Positions 35,721 through 46,197 of a stretch of 50,119 nt of DNA are shown here, in pieces (position 1 is the stretch's first letter; every line of letters begins with the position of its first letter). The notes below the pieces were generated by a model. It did no database searches. It was not told the DNA's origin and was given only the letters and a program-made list of their open reading frames with translations. The translations under genes and the position numbers were made by a program. This DNA is from Rhizobacter sp. (GTDB lineage: Bacteria > Pseudomonadota > Gammaproteobacteria > Burkholderiales > Burkholderiaceae_C), in the NCBI GenBank assembly GCA_025355745.1, contig JANXZA010000052.1, positions 1-50,119 of the forward strand, in the 5' to 3' direction.

Positions 35721-36110
35721 ATGACCCGCTGGCGCAAACCGACCGCAGACGCTGTGTACACGCCCGAAGAAGTCAGCGCCCGGCTGGCTGACGAGCTGCC
35801 GAAGTGGACTTTCGAAGACGGCTGGATTCGCCGCAAGTACAAAACCAGCGGCTGGAAGGGTACGCTGATGGTCGTCAACACCGTGGGCCACCTGGCGGAG
35901 GCGGCCTGGCACCACCCGGACCTGACCGTGTCGTACGCGTTCGTCACAGTCAAGCTGATGAACCACGCCGCCAAAGGCATCACCGACAAGGACTTCGAAC
36001 TTGCCCGGAAGATCGAAGAAGTCGTGATGTGGCAGCCGGGCAGCGACGAAGCCACGGCCCTGGAAGGCACTCCGGACGATCCGCGGTTCAAGTATCTGAA
36101 GTACGACTGA
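35721..36110 (+). CDS. Pterin-4a-carbinolamine dehydratase family protein
   Basis: A 129-residue protein with the dehydratase core HLAEAAWHHPDLTVSYAFVT followed by NHAAKGITDKDFELARKIE, matching the HHP...H...L/I-T-x-x-D pattern of PhhB/DCoH. These enzymes dehydrate 4a-hydroxytetrahydropterin, but homologues without aromatic hydroxylases are known in other pterin-using pathways. No phenylalanine hydroxylase gene is near; the H4MPT genes that follow suggest a role with methanopterin. GAGGAG lies eight bases before the ATG. Confidence 0.85.
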   Translation: MTRWRKPTADAVYTPEEVSARLADELPKWTFEDGWIRRKYKTSGWKGTLMVVNTVGHLAEAAWHHPDLTVSYAFVTVKLMNHAAKGITDKDFELARKIEEVVMWQPGSDEATALEGTPDDPRFKYLKYD

Positions 36111-36147
36111 AAATCTCGGAGGCGGCCGGCGCCCATTCAATGCAAGA

Positions 36148-36268
36148 GCCAACTCACTCACCGCGCAGGCGCAGAGAACGCAGAGTTGCGCAGTGGAAAT
36201 TCAAATGGTCTCCTCTGCGGACCTCTGCGTTCTCTGCGTTCTCTGCGCCTGCGCGATGGTGAGTTGGC
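36148..36268. repeat. Long imperfect inverted repeat with CGCAGAGAACGCAGAG core
   Basis: The left arm (36148-36185) and right arm (36223-36268) are inverted copies: left reads GCCAACTCACTCACCGCGCA then GGCGCAGAGAACGCAGAG; the right arm on the other strand reads GCCAACTCACCATCGCGCA then the same core with the AACGCAGAG unit repeated. The ends match over eight bases. Its size and structure suggest a small non-autonomous mobile repeat (MITE-like) or REP unit. Confidence 0.65.
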
Positions 36269-36407
36269 GTTGTCAAGCGCGCTCCTCAGTCCGATCAAGA
36301 AACTTTCCGGCGCCGATGGTTCGCGTGCTGACACTCTGTCCCCCGGACGGTACATGCGCGCGCCGGGTGGTCGCGGTCTGCCGAGGCGGCACCCTTTGAA
36401 GCGGCGG

Positions 36408-36423
36408 CGGAACAGGGCTTGCT
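36408..36423 (+). promoter_or_regulatory. Weak candidate sigma-54 promoter for the H4MPT operon
   Basis: CGGAACAGGGCTTGCT has exact GG-N10-GC spacing and a full TTGCT -12 element, but the -24 element matches only in part. An AcoR-like sigma-54 activator is encoded 8 kb downstream in the same island. Chance match is quite possible. Confidence 0.3.
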
Positions 36424-36468
36424 TTATCAGTGGGTCTGCCACCCGAGGCGCACGCCGCGATCTGCACC

Positions 36469-37518
36469 ATGGACATGTCTCAACCGGCCCTCGAAGCCTT
36501 GCGCGCTGACGCCACGCCGTCGGTGACGCTGCGCGCGCCGGGGCGCCTGCACCTGGGCTTCCTCGACCCGGCAGCGTCGCTGGGTCGCCGCTTCGGCAGC
36601 CTGGGGCTGGTGATCGACGGCTTCGAGACCGAGGTCGCGCTGAGTGCGGCCAACGCGAATCAAGTCAGTGCCAGCGGCGTTGCCGAGCACGCCGAGATTG
36701 GGCGTGCCGGCGCCCATCTGCAGCGGCTGCAACAGCACAGTGGCCGGCATGCGCCGCTGCACCTGACGCTGCTGCGCGTGTTGCCGGCCCATGCCGGGTT
36801 CGGCTCCGGCACGCAGCTCGCACTGTCCATCGGCCGCGCGTTCGCACAGTGGCATGGCCTGGACGTCACCACGCCCGCGCTCGCGCAGTGGCTGGGCCGT
36901 GGTGCGCGCTCGGGCATCGGCATTGCTGGGTTCGACCACGGTGGCTTGCTTGTCGATGGCGGGCCGGGGGGATCGGTGGGATCGGGCCGCGAGGCTGCAC
37001 CGGCACCGCTGTTGGCCCGCGTGCCGCTGCCCGAGGCCTGGCGAATTTTGGTGGTGCAAGACGACACGCAACGCGGTCTGTCGGGGGCCGACGAACGCGA
37101 TGCCATCGCCACCCTTGCGCCGTTGCCGCGGCCACTTGCGGCCGACATCTGCCACCAGGTGTTGATGCGCGTGCTGCCCGGCGCGGCCTGCGCCGAGTTC
37201 GCGCCGTTCGCGGCCGGCATCAGCCACATCCAGCAGCTGCTGGGTGCGCACTTCGCGCCTGCGCAGGGTGGCAGCGCCTACACCAGCGCGGCGGTCGGGC
37301 GCTTGATCGAATGGATCGGGGCGGCCGGCCACGGTGCCGCCGTTGGCCAGAGTTCCTGGGGCCCGACCGGCTTCGCCATCCTGCCGTCTCAGGCGCAAGC
37401 CGAAGCGGTGGTCGAGTCTGCGCGCGCGGCGGCCGTGGTGGCCGCCAGCCTGAGCTTGAAAATCGTCGCCGGGCGCAATCACGGCGCCACCGTGATCGAT
37501 TCGCGCCGCGCGCGTTGA
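36469..37518 (+). CDS. Beta-ribofuranosylaminobenzene 5'-phosphate synthase family protein
   Basis: A 349-residue GHMP-kinase-fold protein. It opens VTLRAPGRLHLGFLDPAASLGRRFGSLGLVIDG, and contains the glycine-rich LPAHAGFGSGTQLALSIGRA and a C-terminal GQSSWGPTGFAILPSQ, the pattern of beta-RFAP synthases. These condense 4-hydroxybenzoate or p-aminobenzoate with phosphoribosyl pyrophosphate, the first committed step of methanopterin synthesis. The ATG at 36469 (MDMSQPALE) is preferred over the longer frame from 36430. It heads a tight run of C1 genes. Confidence 0.88.
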   Translation: MDMSQPALEALRADATPSVTLRAPGRLHLGFLDPAASLGRRFGSLGLVIDGFETEVALSAANANQVSASGVAEHAEIGRAGAHLQRLQQHSGRHAPLHLTLLRVLPAHAGFGSGTQLALSIGRAFAQWHGLDVTTPALAQWLGRGARSGIGIAGFDHGGLLVDGGPGGSVGSGREAAPAPLLARVPLPEAWRILVVQDDTQRGLSGADERDAIATLAPLPRPLAADICHQVLMRVLPGAACAEFAPFAAGISHIQQLLGAHFAPAQGGSAYTSAAVGRLIEWIGAAGHGAAVGQSSWGPTGFAILPSQAQAEAVVESARAAAVVAASLSLKIVAGRNHGATVIDSRRAR

Positions 37519-37557
37519 GCCCACGTCCTGCCGCAGCCCCCCACGAACCGAGATTCC

Positions 37558-38526
37558 ATGGAACGCCCCTACATCCTCCACATGTTCACGCCGGGCCGCC
37601 AGATGAGCCCGTTCGACATCAACATGGCGGCTGACGCCGGCTACCAGATCATCGTGCCGTACAGCGATGTCGGCATTGACGCCATCGGCGGCCTGACGCA
37701 GGACACGATCTTCTCGCGCGGCCCGAAGGGCGTGGCGCGCACCGGCATCTTCATCGGCGGGCGCGACGCGCTGCTGGCAGCCGACATGCTGGAGCGCTCG
37801 AAGGCGTCGATGGTCAAGCCCTTCATCGTCTCGCTGATGGCCGACCCGAGCGGCGCCTACACCACGGCGGCGGCGCTGCTCGCGTGCGTCGAGGCAGCCC
37901 TGCAGCACCACCACCGCCACGGCCTGGCCGGCCAGCGCGTCGTGATCCTCGGCGGCACCGGGCCGGTCGGCCGGATCGCCGGCGTGATCGCGGCCGGCGC
38001 GGGGGCCGAGGTGTTCCTGTCGAGCCGCAACGGCATCGACCTGGCCGAAGCGGCAGCGCTCGAAACTGGCAAGCGATTCGGGGTGACCTTGCACGGCCTC
38101 TCAGGCGGCGACCCGGCGGCGCTGCGCGCATCGCTTGCCCGTGCCGATGTGCTTCTGGCCTGCACGGCGGCCGGCGTGCAGGTGGTGTCGGCCGAGGCGC
38201 TCAGGTTCGCGACGCGGCTGAAGGTCGCGGCTGATGTGAATGCGGTGCCGCCGGCAGGCATCGCAGGGGTCGGCGTGATGGACGACGGCGTGGCGCTGGC
38301 CGGCACGGCGGCGGTGGGCATCGGCGCGCTCGCGGTGGGCAACGTCAAGTACCAGACCCAGCACCGGATGCTGCTGCGCATGCAGCAGGCCGAGAAGGCG
38401 GTGATGCTGAGCTTCGCCGAGGCGTTTGCGGTGGCGCGCGAATTTTTGGCGGAGAAGTTGGCCGAGAAGGCGGCCGAGAAGTTGGCCGAGAAGTTGGTCG
38501 AAAAGCCGGCCGACAAGCCGTCCTGA
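37558..38526 (+). CDS. mtdB: NAD(P)-dependent methylene-tetrahydromethanopterin dehydrogenase
   Basis: A 322-residue enzyme oxidising methylene-H4MPT to methenyl-H4MPT. It starts MERPYILHMFTPGRQMSPFDINMAADAG, the MtdB/MtdA opening, and has the Rossmann motif VVILGGTGPVGRIAGVIAAGAGAEVFLSSRN plus the substrate-side FSRGPKGVARTGIFIGG. The C-terminus carries a repetitive Glu/Lys tail (AEKLAEKAAEKLAEKLVEKP), encoded at about 38449-38523, beyond the family's normal end; it looks like an in-frame repeat expansion. Confidence 0.95.
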   Translation: MERPYILHMFTPGRQMSPFDINMAADAGYQIIVPYSDVGIDAIGGLTQDTIFSRGPKGVARTGIFIGGRDALLAADMLERSKASMVKPFIVSLMADPSGAYTTAAALLACVEAALQHHHRHGLAGQRVVILGGTGPVGRIAGVIAAGAGAEVFLSSRNGIDLAEAAALETGKRFGVTLHGLSGGDPAALRASLARADVLLACTAAGVQVVSAEALRFATRLKVAADVNAVPPAGIAGVGVMDDGVALAGTAAVGIGALAVGNVKYQTQHRMLLRMQQAEKAVMLSFAEAFAVAREFLAEKLAEKAAEKLAEKLVEKPADKPS

Positions 38527-38539
38527 TTCGCCACGCCCG

Positions 38540-39691
38540 ATGCCTCTGCTCGCCATCGCGGCGCTCAGCGCCCGCATGCTGGCCGAGGCGGCGCGCCACG
38601 ACGGGTTCGACGTCATCGCGCTCGATGTCTTCGGCGATGCCGATACCCGGCGCGCCTGCTCGCAGTGGCAGCCAATTGGTTCGCCCGCAGCGCTGCGCAT
38701 CGACGCCGCGATGCTGCTGTCGGCGTTGAGCCGGTTGGCCCAGCGCGGCGACGTGATCGGCTGGATCGCGGGCAGTGGCTTCGACGGCCAGGCCGATCTG
38801 CTGGCGCGCGGCGCGGCCGTGTTGCCGCTCATCGGCACGCCCGCCGACGCAGTGCGGCGGGTGCGCGACCCGCAGACGTTTTTCGATGCGCTCGACCGGC
38901 AAGGTATCGCGCACCCACCTGTGCGGATGACGGCGCCGGTCGATGCGACTGGATGGCTCGTGAAGGACGCGTGGGGATGCGGCGGCTGGCACATCCGGCC
39001 CGCGCTCTGCGCAGAGCCGGCACCCGCGCATCACTACTTCCAGCGCGAGGTCGCGGGCACGCCGATGTCGGTGACCTTCCTCGCCAACGGCAGCGACGCC
39101 TGCGTGCTGGGATTCAATCAACTCAGCGTGCGGCGCTTCGGCGCGCGGCCGTTCGTGTTTTGCGGCGCCATCGGGCCGGTGGCGCTGCCGGCGGGTGTGG
39201 CGCAGCGCATCGGCGCCGCTGTTCGCGGGCTCACGGCGGCGTTCGCGTTGCGCGGCCTGGCCAGCCTTGATTTCATGCTGGACGGCGCGGCGTTCAGCGT
39301 GCTCGAAGTCAATCCTCGGCCGCCCGCCAGCCTGGCGCTGTATGGCGGGCGCGGCGTCGTCATGGCCCATCTGCGCGCCTGTCTGGACGGCGAATTGCCG
39401 CTGGAATCGAGCGTTAGGTCAGGCGCGAGTGTGCAAGGCGCCGAGATCGTCTTCGCGCCGCGCGCGTTCGCTCTCGATGCAGCGGCGGTGCAGCGCCTTG
39501 CCGATCTCGCCGCTATCGCCGCTATCGCCGCCATCGCCGGGTGCCATGATCTGCCTTTCGCGGCGACCCACTTCAACGCTGCCGACCCGGTGTGCAGCGT
39601 CAGCGCGCAGGGCGACAGCGCCGCGCAGGTGCAAGGGTTGCTGGCCCAGCGCTGTGCGGCCGTCCATCAATTTCTGGAGACGCTCCGATGA
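38540..39691 (+). CDS. ATP-grasp protein of the H4MPT/methanofuran cluster
   Basis: A 383-residue ATP-grasp family protein. It begins MPLLAIAALSARMLAEAARHDGFDVIALDVFGD, a substrate-binding Rossmann-like domain, and has DAWGCGGWHI (ATP-binding region) and the metal-binding FSVLEVNPRPPASLALY. Similar ATP-grasp genes occur in methylotroph C1 clusters (orf17-type) and in archaeal methanofuran synthesis (MfnD, tyramine-glutamate ligase), so a ligase role in methylofuran or H4MPT synthesis is likely. A short AIAAIAAIA repeat sits near residue 325. Its stop overlaps the mch start by four bases (ATGA). Confidence 0.8.
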   Translation: MPLLAIAALSARMLAEAARHDGFDVIALDVFGDADTRRACSQWQPIGSPAALRIDAAMLLSALSRLAQRGDVIGWIAGSGFDGQADLLARGAAVLPLIGTPADAVRRVRDPQTFFDALDRQGIAHPPVRMTAPVDATGWLVKDAWGCGGWHIRPALCAEPAPAHHYFQREVAGTPMSVTFLANGSDACVLGFNQLSVRRFGARPFVFCGAIGPVALPAGVAQRIGAAVRGLTAAFALRGLASLDFMLDGAAFSVLEVNPRPPASLALYGGRGVVMAHLRACLDGELPLESSVRSGASVQGAEIVFAPRAFALDAAAVQRLADLAAIAAIAAIAGCHDLPFAATHFNAADPVCSVSAQGDSAAQVQGLLAQRCAAVHQFLETLR

Positions 39692-40773
39692 CCACCACCA
39701 CTGCGAACGCCATTCCGCTTGCGCCGCCGCTGGCCACCTCTCGGCTCAGCATCAACACACTCGCCCGACCCCTCGTCGCGCGGCTGCTTTCGCAGGCCGA
39801 GGCTCTGCAAGTGCACGCGCGCCGCGACGCCAGCGGTGTGTGCATCGTCGATGCCGGCATCACCGCCACCGGCAGCGTCGAGGCCGGTTTGTTGATCGGC
39901 GAAATCTGCATGGGCGGTCTCGGACAAGTGCGTCTGCGCCCCGGCGCCATCGAGGGCTGGCCGACCTGGATCGAGGTGCACAGCGCGCAGCCGGTACTGG
40001 CCTGCCTGGGCAGCCAGTACGCCGGCTGGAGCCTGGCGGCGAGCAAGGAAGAAACCGGCGGAAAGAAGTTCTTCTCGCTCGGCTCCGGCCCGGCGCGGGC
40101 GCTGGCGGGCAAGGAAAAATTGTTCGCCAAATTGGGCTATCGCGACCCGATCGCCGACCCCGCAAGCGACTACGCAAGCGACCACACAAGCGACGCCGCA
40201 AACGCCACCACGAAGACCGGCGTGCTGGTGCTCGAAGTCGATCGCGCGCCGCCGAAGATCATCATCGACAAGCTGCTCCACGACTGCGCGTTGACACCCG
40301 CCGCGCTGACCTTGATCCTGACGCCCACCACCAGCCTGGCCGGCACCACGCAGGTGGTGGCGCGGGTGCTGGAAGTGGCGCTGCACAAGGCGCACGAACT
40401 CGGCTTCGCGCTCGCCAACATCGTCGGCGGCTCGGCCTGTGCGCCGCTGCCCGCGCCCAGCCCTGACGGCGTGCAGGCGATGGGCCGAACCAACGACGCG
40501 ATCCTGTACGGTGGCCGCGTCCACCTCACGGTGCGCGGCGACGACGCTGCGGCGCGCGCGCTGGCGCAGCAGCTGCCATCGAAAAATTCAAGCGACTACG
40601 GCCGCTCGTTCGCCGACATTTTCAAGGCCGCCGAGTACGACTTCTACAGGATCGACGCGGCCTTGTTCGCACCCGCCGAGGTCTGGGTCAGCAGCCTCGA
40701 CAGCGGCAACACCTGGCATGGCGGCGGCTTGAACATGGGTTTGCTGACGGGCCTGTGGCTGCAGGAAGCCTAG
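39688..40773 (+). CDS. mch: Methenyl-tetrahydromethanopterin cyclohydrolase
   Basis: A 361-residue enzyme hydrolysing methenyl-H4MPT to formyl-H4MPT. Family features are LSINTLARPLVARLL, GLLIGEICMGGLGQVRL, SQYAGWSLAASKEE with FFSLGSGPARALA, and FALANIVGGSACAPLPAPSPDGVQAMGRTNDAILYGG. A 17-residue insert, PIADPASDYASDHTSDAAN, made of near-repeats, replaces the family's shorter loop. Overlaps the ATP-grasp stop upstream and shares one base with orf5 downstream. Confidence 0.96.
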   Translation: MTTTTANAIPLAPPLATSRLSINTLARPLVARLLSQAEALQVHARRDASGVCIVDAGITATGSVEAGLLIGEICMGGLGQVRLRPGAIEGWPTWIEVHSAQPVLACLGSQYAGWSLAASKEETGGKKFFSLGSGPARALAGKEKLFAKLGYRDPIADPASDYASDHTSDAANATTKTGVLVLEVDRAPPKIIIDKLLHDCALTPAALTLILTPTTSLAGTTQVVARVLEVALHKAHELGFALANIVGGSACAPLPAPSPDGVQAMGRTNDAILYGGRVHLTVRGDDAAARALAQQLPSKNSSDYGRSFADIFKAAEYDFYRIDAALFAPAEVWVSSLDSGNTWHGGGLNMGLLTGLWLQEA

Positions 40774-41750
40774 TGGTCAGCGTGACCAGCGTAGCGATCA
40801 TGACCGACGCAACCGGCTGGCACACGCGCCAGTTGCAAGCAGCGCTGCGCGCGCGCGGCTGCGTCGGCCGCTGTGTCGATCTGGCCGATTGCCGCATCGA
40901 CACCACGGCGGCCTGGCATGGCCTGGTCATCCCCGGCTTCGGCCGCGCGCTGCCCGACGCCGTGCTGGTGCGCGGCATTGCCGGCGGCAGCTTCGAGCAG
41001 GTGACGAAGCGGCTCGGCGTGCTGCATGCGCTGCGCGACCTCGGCGTGCCGGTCTACAACGACGCGCGCGCCATCGAGCGCAGCGTCGACAAGTCGGCCA
41101 CCAGTCTGCTGCTGCATGCGGCGGGCATTGCCACGCCGCCCGCCTGGACCACCGAGTCGCTGGCGCAGGCGCAGCGCATCGCAGTGCGCGAGGGCGCGGC
41201 CGGCCACGCGCTGGTGCTCAAGCCGCTGTTCGGCTCGCAGGGCAAGGGCTTGCAGCGGGTCGGGCAGGTAGGCGGGGTGCACCACGCGCTGCCGGCGATC
41301 GACAGCGTGTATGGCTCACTCGCCTACCTGCAGCGCTTCGTGCCGGCGCTGACCAGCCCGGGCTTCGACTGGCGCGTGCTGGTCGTCGGCGAGCGCGCGG
41401 TGGCCGCCATGCGACGGGTCAGTGCGCACTGGGTTCACAACGTCGCACAAGGCGCGCGCTGCGAGCCGGCCGAGCTGACCGAAGCACTCGTGCATCTGGC
41501 CGAAAAAGCGGCGCGTGCGCTGGGGCTGGACTATGCCGGCATCGACCTGATGCCTGCAGGCACGCTGGACGACATCCAGGTGATCGAAGTCAATGGCGTG
41601 GCGGCGTGGCAGGGCTTGCAGCGCGTGACCGGGTTCAACATCGCCGCCGCCATCGTCGCCGATCTGCTGGATCGCCGGTTGGCGCAGGCTCCTGTATCGG
41701 ACGCAGCCCGAGGCGAGCGCGCGCCGTCACGCGCAATGCGTCGCGCATGA
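40773..41750 (+). CDS. orf5: RimK-type ATP-grasp ligase (methylotroph Orf5)
   Basis: A 325-residue glutamate-ligase-like ATP-grasp protein: VYNDARAIERSVDKSATSLLL, LVLKPLFGSQGKGLQRVG (ATP-binding lid), FDWRVLVVGERAVAAMRRVSAHWVHNVAQGA, and the metal site DIQVIEVNGVAAWQGLQ. Orf5 of methylotrophs is needed for H4MPT-dependent growth and probably adds glutamate to a cofactor. Start chosen as GTG at 40773, sharing the G of the mch TAG stop, with AGGAAG upstream; an ATG at 40800 is the alternative. Its stop overlaps orf7 as ATGA. Confidence 0.9.
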   Translation: MVSVTSVAIMTDATGWHTRQLQAALRARGCVGRCVDLADCRIDTTAAWHGLVIPGFGRALPDAVLVRGIAGGSFEQVTKRLGVLHALRDLGVPVYNDARAIERSVDKSATSLLLHAAGIATPPAWTTESLAQAQRIAVREGAAGHALVLKPLFGSQGKGLQRVGQVGGVHHALPAIDSVYGSLAYLQRFVPALTSPGFDWRVLVVGERAVAAMRRVSAHWVHNVAQGARCEPAELTEALVHLAEKAARALGLDYAGIDLMPAGTLDDIQVIEVNGVAAWQGLQRVTGFNIAAAIVADLLDRRLAQAPVSDAARGERAPSRAMRRA

Positions 41751-42616
41751 CCCGCACCGAGCACGCGCGAGCCTGCTTCCTGCGCGCCTGCGAGCTCGAC
41801 GTCGCAGTGCGCAAGCCCGGCAACGTCAGCCTGGCATCGCCCGGCCACGGAATGCAGGCCGCAATGTTCATCGCCAGCGCCCAGGCTGCGGCCGGCCCGC
41901 TGTTCGACGCCGGCGCGCGGGTCGGCGATCGCATCGAAGCGGCCGTGGCCGCGACCTGGGCGGTGGCTGGCTGCAACACGAATCTGGGCATCCTGCTGTT
42001 GTGCGCACCGATCGCAAGGGCGGTTGAGATGAGCCCCGAGGCGCGGTCCCCGGCAGCGCTGCAAGCGGCCATCGAAGCGGCGCTGGCCGACCTCGATGTG
42101 GCTGATGCCTGCGCCGCCTACCGGGCAATTGCGCGCGCCAACCCCGGCGGCCTGGGCAGCGCGCCGAGCCAGGATGTGCAGCGGCCCCCGAGCATCGGCC
42201 TGCGCGCCGCAATGGCACTGGCCGCACCGCGCGACAGCATCGCGCGCCAGTACCGCGACGGCTTCATCGACCTGTTCACGCTCGGTCTGCCGGCCCTCGG
42301 CACTAGTTTTTCACTGCGCTGCGAAGGCGTCGCCGTGGCGGCGGTTCAGCGGCTGTACCTGCGGCTGCTGGGCGGCTTTGCCGATTCACACATTGTTCGC
42401 AATCACGGCAAGGCCGTGGCACACATTGTCATGACTGCGGCGCAGGCCTGGGCCGAGCGTGCGGCGCAGGCGCAAGCGCTGGGGGCCGATGCCGATCTCG
42501 GCGGCGAATTCGTGGCCTGGGACGAGGCTTTGAAACTGGCCCGCATCAACCCCGGCACCACGGCCGACCTGACCGTCGCAACCTTGCTGATCGCCGGCCT
42601 GTCGGGTCCGGCCTGA
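41747..42616 (+). CDS. orf7: CitG/MdcB-like triphosphoribosyl-dephospho-CoA synthase family protein (Orf7)
   Basis: A 289-residue protein of the CitG/MdcB family. It has CELDVAVRKPGNVSLASPGHGM, VAGCNTNLGILLLCAPIA and a late SHIVRNHGKAVAHIV segment. In methylotroph C1 clusters this gene (orf7) is required for H4MPT-linked formaldehyde oxidation and probably acts in cofactor synthesis, possibly attaching a ribosyl-phosphate group. Four-base overlap with orf5. Confidence 0.9.
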   Translation: MTRTEHARACFLRACELDVAVRKPGNVSLASPGHGMQAAMFIASAQAAAGPLFDAGARVGDRIEAAVAATWAVAGCNTNLGILLLCAPIARAVEMSPEARSPAALQAAIEAALADLDVADACAAYRAIARANPGGLGSAPSQDVQRPPSIGLRAAMALAAPRDSIARQYRDGFIDLFTLGLPALGTSFSLRCEGVAVAAVQRLYLRLLGGFADSHIVRNHGKAVAHIVMTAAQAWAERAAQAQALGADADLGGEFVAWDEALKLARINPGTTADLTVATLLIAGLSGPA

Positions 42617-42712
42617 GGCCGGTGGCACGGAACGTGAGTGAAAACCGGTTCGCGCTGGCAGCTGGGCCAGTGTCGTGAGGGTTCCAGAACGCAATTCAGG
42701 AGATAACAAACC

Positions 42713-43225
42713 ATGGCAAAGATTGATCGCATGATGGTCGGCGAGTCGCTCGTCGGTGACGGCAACGAAGTGGCCCACATCGACCTGCTGATCGGGCCGC
42801 GCGGCAGCCCGGTCGAATCGGCGTTCGCGAACGCGCTCACCAACAACAAGGACGGCTTCACGTCGCTGCTCGCCGTCATTGCCCCGAACCTGATCACCAA
42901 GCCCGCGACGGTGATGTTCAACAAGGTCACGATCAAGGGTGCCAAGCAGGCGGTGCAGATGTTCGGCCCGGCCCAGCGCGGTGTGGCCATGGCGGTGGCC
43001 GACTGTGTTGAAGACGGCACCATCCCGGCCGACGAAGCCGACAACCTGTTCATCTGCGTCGGCGTGTTCATCCACTGGCTGGCCGAAGACGACAAGAAGA
43101 TCCAGGACTACAACTACCAGGCCGTCAAGGAGTCGATCAAGCGCGCCGTCGCGGGGTCGCCGACGGCGGCCGAAGTGGTGGCGAAGAAGGGCACGGCAAG
43201 CCACCCGTTCGCCGCGCACAACTGA
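42713..43225 (+). CDS. fae: Formaldehyde-activating enzyme
   Basis: A 170-residue enzyme joining formaldehyde to H4MPT. It starts [30 protein letters not shown], with the catalytic histidine in VAHIDL, and contains [34 protein letters not shown] sits about eleven bases before the ATG. It is the last gene before a strong terminator, with 96 bases between orf7 and fae that could hold its own promoter, since Fae is usually made in large amounts. Confidence 0.98.
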   Translation: MAKIDRMMVGESLVGDGNEVAHIDLLIGPRGSPVESAFANALTNNKDGFTSLLAVIAPNLITKPATVMFNKVTIKGAKQAVQMFGPAQRGVAMAVADCVEDGTIPADEADNLFICVGVFIHWLAEDDKKIQDYNYQAVKESIKRAVAGSPTAAEVVAKKGTASHPFAAHN

Positions 43226-43253
43226 AGGCAGTCGCCAAAACCCGCGTCAGCGC

Positions 43254-43289
43254 CAAAAAAAGCCGACCGGGCGACCGGTCGGCTTTTTT
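43254..43289. terminator. Rho-independent terminator after fae (bidirectional)
   Basis: A-run, then AGCCGACCGG, a GCGA loop and CCGGTCGGCT, followed by TTTTTT. The stem is perfect over ten base pairs and the flanking A and T runs let it work in both directions, ending fae and folB transcription. Confidence 0.92.
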
Positions 43290-43317
43290 GCGTGGCGAGC
43301 GCCGGGCGTGCTGCGAT

Positions 43318-43782
43318 TCAGCGCCCGCCCGGCACCATGCCCGAGCCGAGCAGGTGCAGCTCGGCGGCGGCGCGCGAAGGTTTGTCTTGCGGCATGGTTT
43401 GCGTGACTGGCGCGACGCGCTCGATCTGCACCCCCACCGCCTGCACGTCGGCGAACTTCTTCGGCTTGACCACCTTGACGCGAACCCAGCTCGCGCCGAA
43501 TTCGCCGATCAGGATCTCGGCGATCATCTCCGCAAACGCTTCGAGCAACTGCACCCGGTGCTCGACCAGCAGGCGGCGCAGCCGCTCGCAGACCACCCCG
43601 TAGTCGATCGTGTCAGCGATGCGGTCGGTGTCGCAGGCTCGGGCCCGCGGCAGGCCGGCGTGCACGTCGATGAGCAGCGGTTGCGGGTGGTGCAGCTCCG
43701 AGGCGTGGATGCCGATCACGGTTTCGCCGGTGAAGCCCTCGATGAAGATCAGGTCGAGTGGCGCGGGGTCAGCATGCGGCAT
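43318..43782 (-). CDS. folB: Dihydroneopterin aldolase (FolB family)
   Basis: A 154-residue T-fold enzyme. It has DLIFIEGFTGETVIGIHASELHHPQPLLIDVHAGL, the DTDRIADTIDYGVVCERLRRLL segment and LLEAFAEMIAEILI, matching dihydroneopterin aldolases that cleave the pterin side chain. Within this cluster it may serve H4MPT rather than folate. The start ATG at 43782 has a weak ribosome site; upstream is a LPALPALP-encoding repeat and a possible TTG start about 24 codons earlier. Expressed toward fae, facing the shared terminator. Confidence 0.85.
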   Translation of the reverse strand: MPHADPAPLDLIFIEGFTGETVIGIHASELHHPQPLLIDVHAGLPRARACDTDRIADTIDYGVVCERLRRLLVEHRVQLLEAFAEMIAEILIGEFGASWVRVKVVKPKKFADVQAVGVQIERVAPVTQTMPQDKPSRAAAELHLLGSGMVPGGR

Positions 43783-44072
43783 CGATGCGGGCAGGGCGGG
43801 CAGGGCGGGCAGGGAGGACAGCGCGAGGGGTTGCGGCGGGCGGTGGGTCAATGGGGGCTCCGGTCGGAATGGATCGATGAGGGCAGCGCCGAACATCTGC
43901 TTGCTGCGGCATGACGCCTGAGGCTGCAAAATGCGGGCCACGCGGGGTTCGACCGAGTCGTGACCGGCTCGAAAGAGCCTCCGTGTTTCAACTGTTGCGC
44001 GACGCCCGCGTGGCGCGCCAGAATCGAAGATCAGCCGCCACGATCCCCGGGCGGACTGACCGGGAGACATCG
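43783..44072. other. Intergenic region between folB and the AcoR-like regulator
   Basis: 290 bases between divergent genes. A nine-base tandem repeat (CAGGGCGGG, three copies, about 43789-43815) precedes folB, and a small hairpin, GGCTCGAAAGAGCC, lies near 43966. No gene is supported and no clear promoter is visible. Confidence 0.5.
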
Positions 44073-46193
<2,121 letters not shown>

Positions 46194-46197
46194 AGCC

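Larger units (their letters stand above)
36111..36468. other. Intergenic region between pterin dehydratase and beta-RFAP synthase genes
   Basis: 358 bases with no supported gene. The left part is a long inverted repeat (36148-36268). The right part has a possible sigma-54-type box, CGGAACAGGGCTTGCT, at 36408-36423, about 45 bases before the next start codon. Confidence 0.5.

Noticed and set aside
36148-36268. A CRISPR-like array from the repeated CGCAGAG units
   Set aside because: The units are inverted and contiguous, not direct repeats separated by unique spacers.
42623-42638. Sigma-54 promoter before fae
   Set aside because: The -24 half TGGCACG is perfect, but the -12 half has GA rather than the needed GC, so it was not listed as a feature and is mentioned only in a finding.
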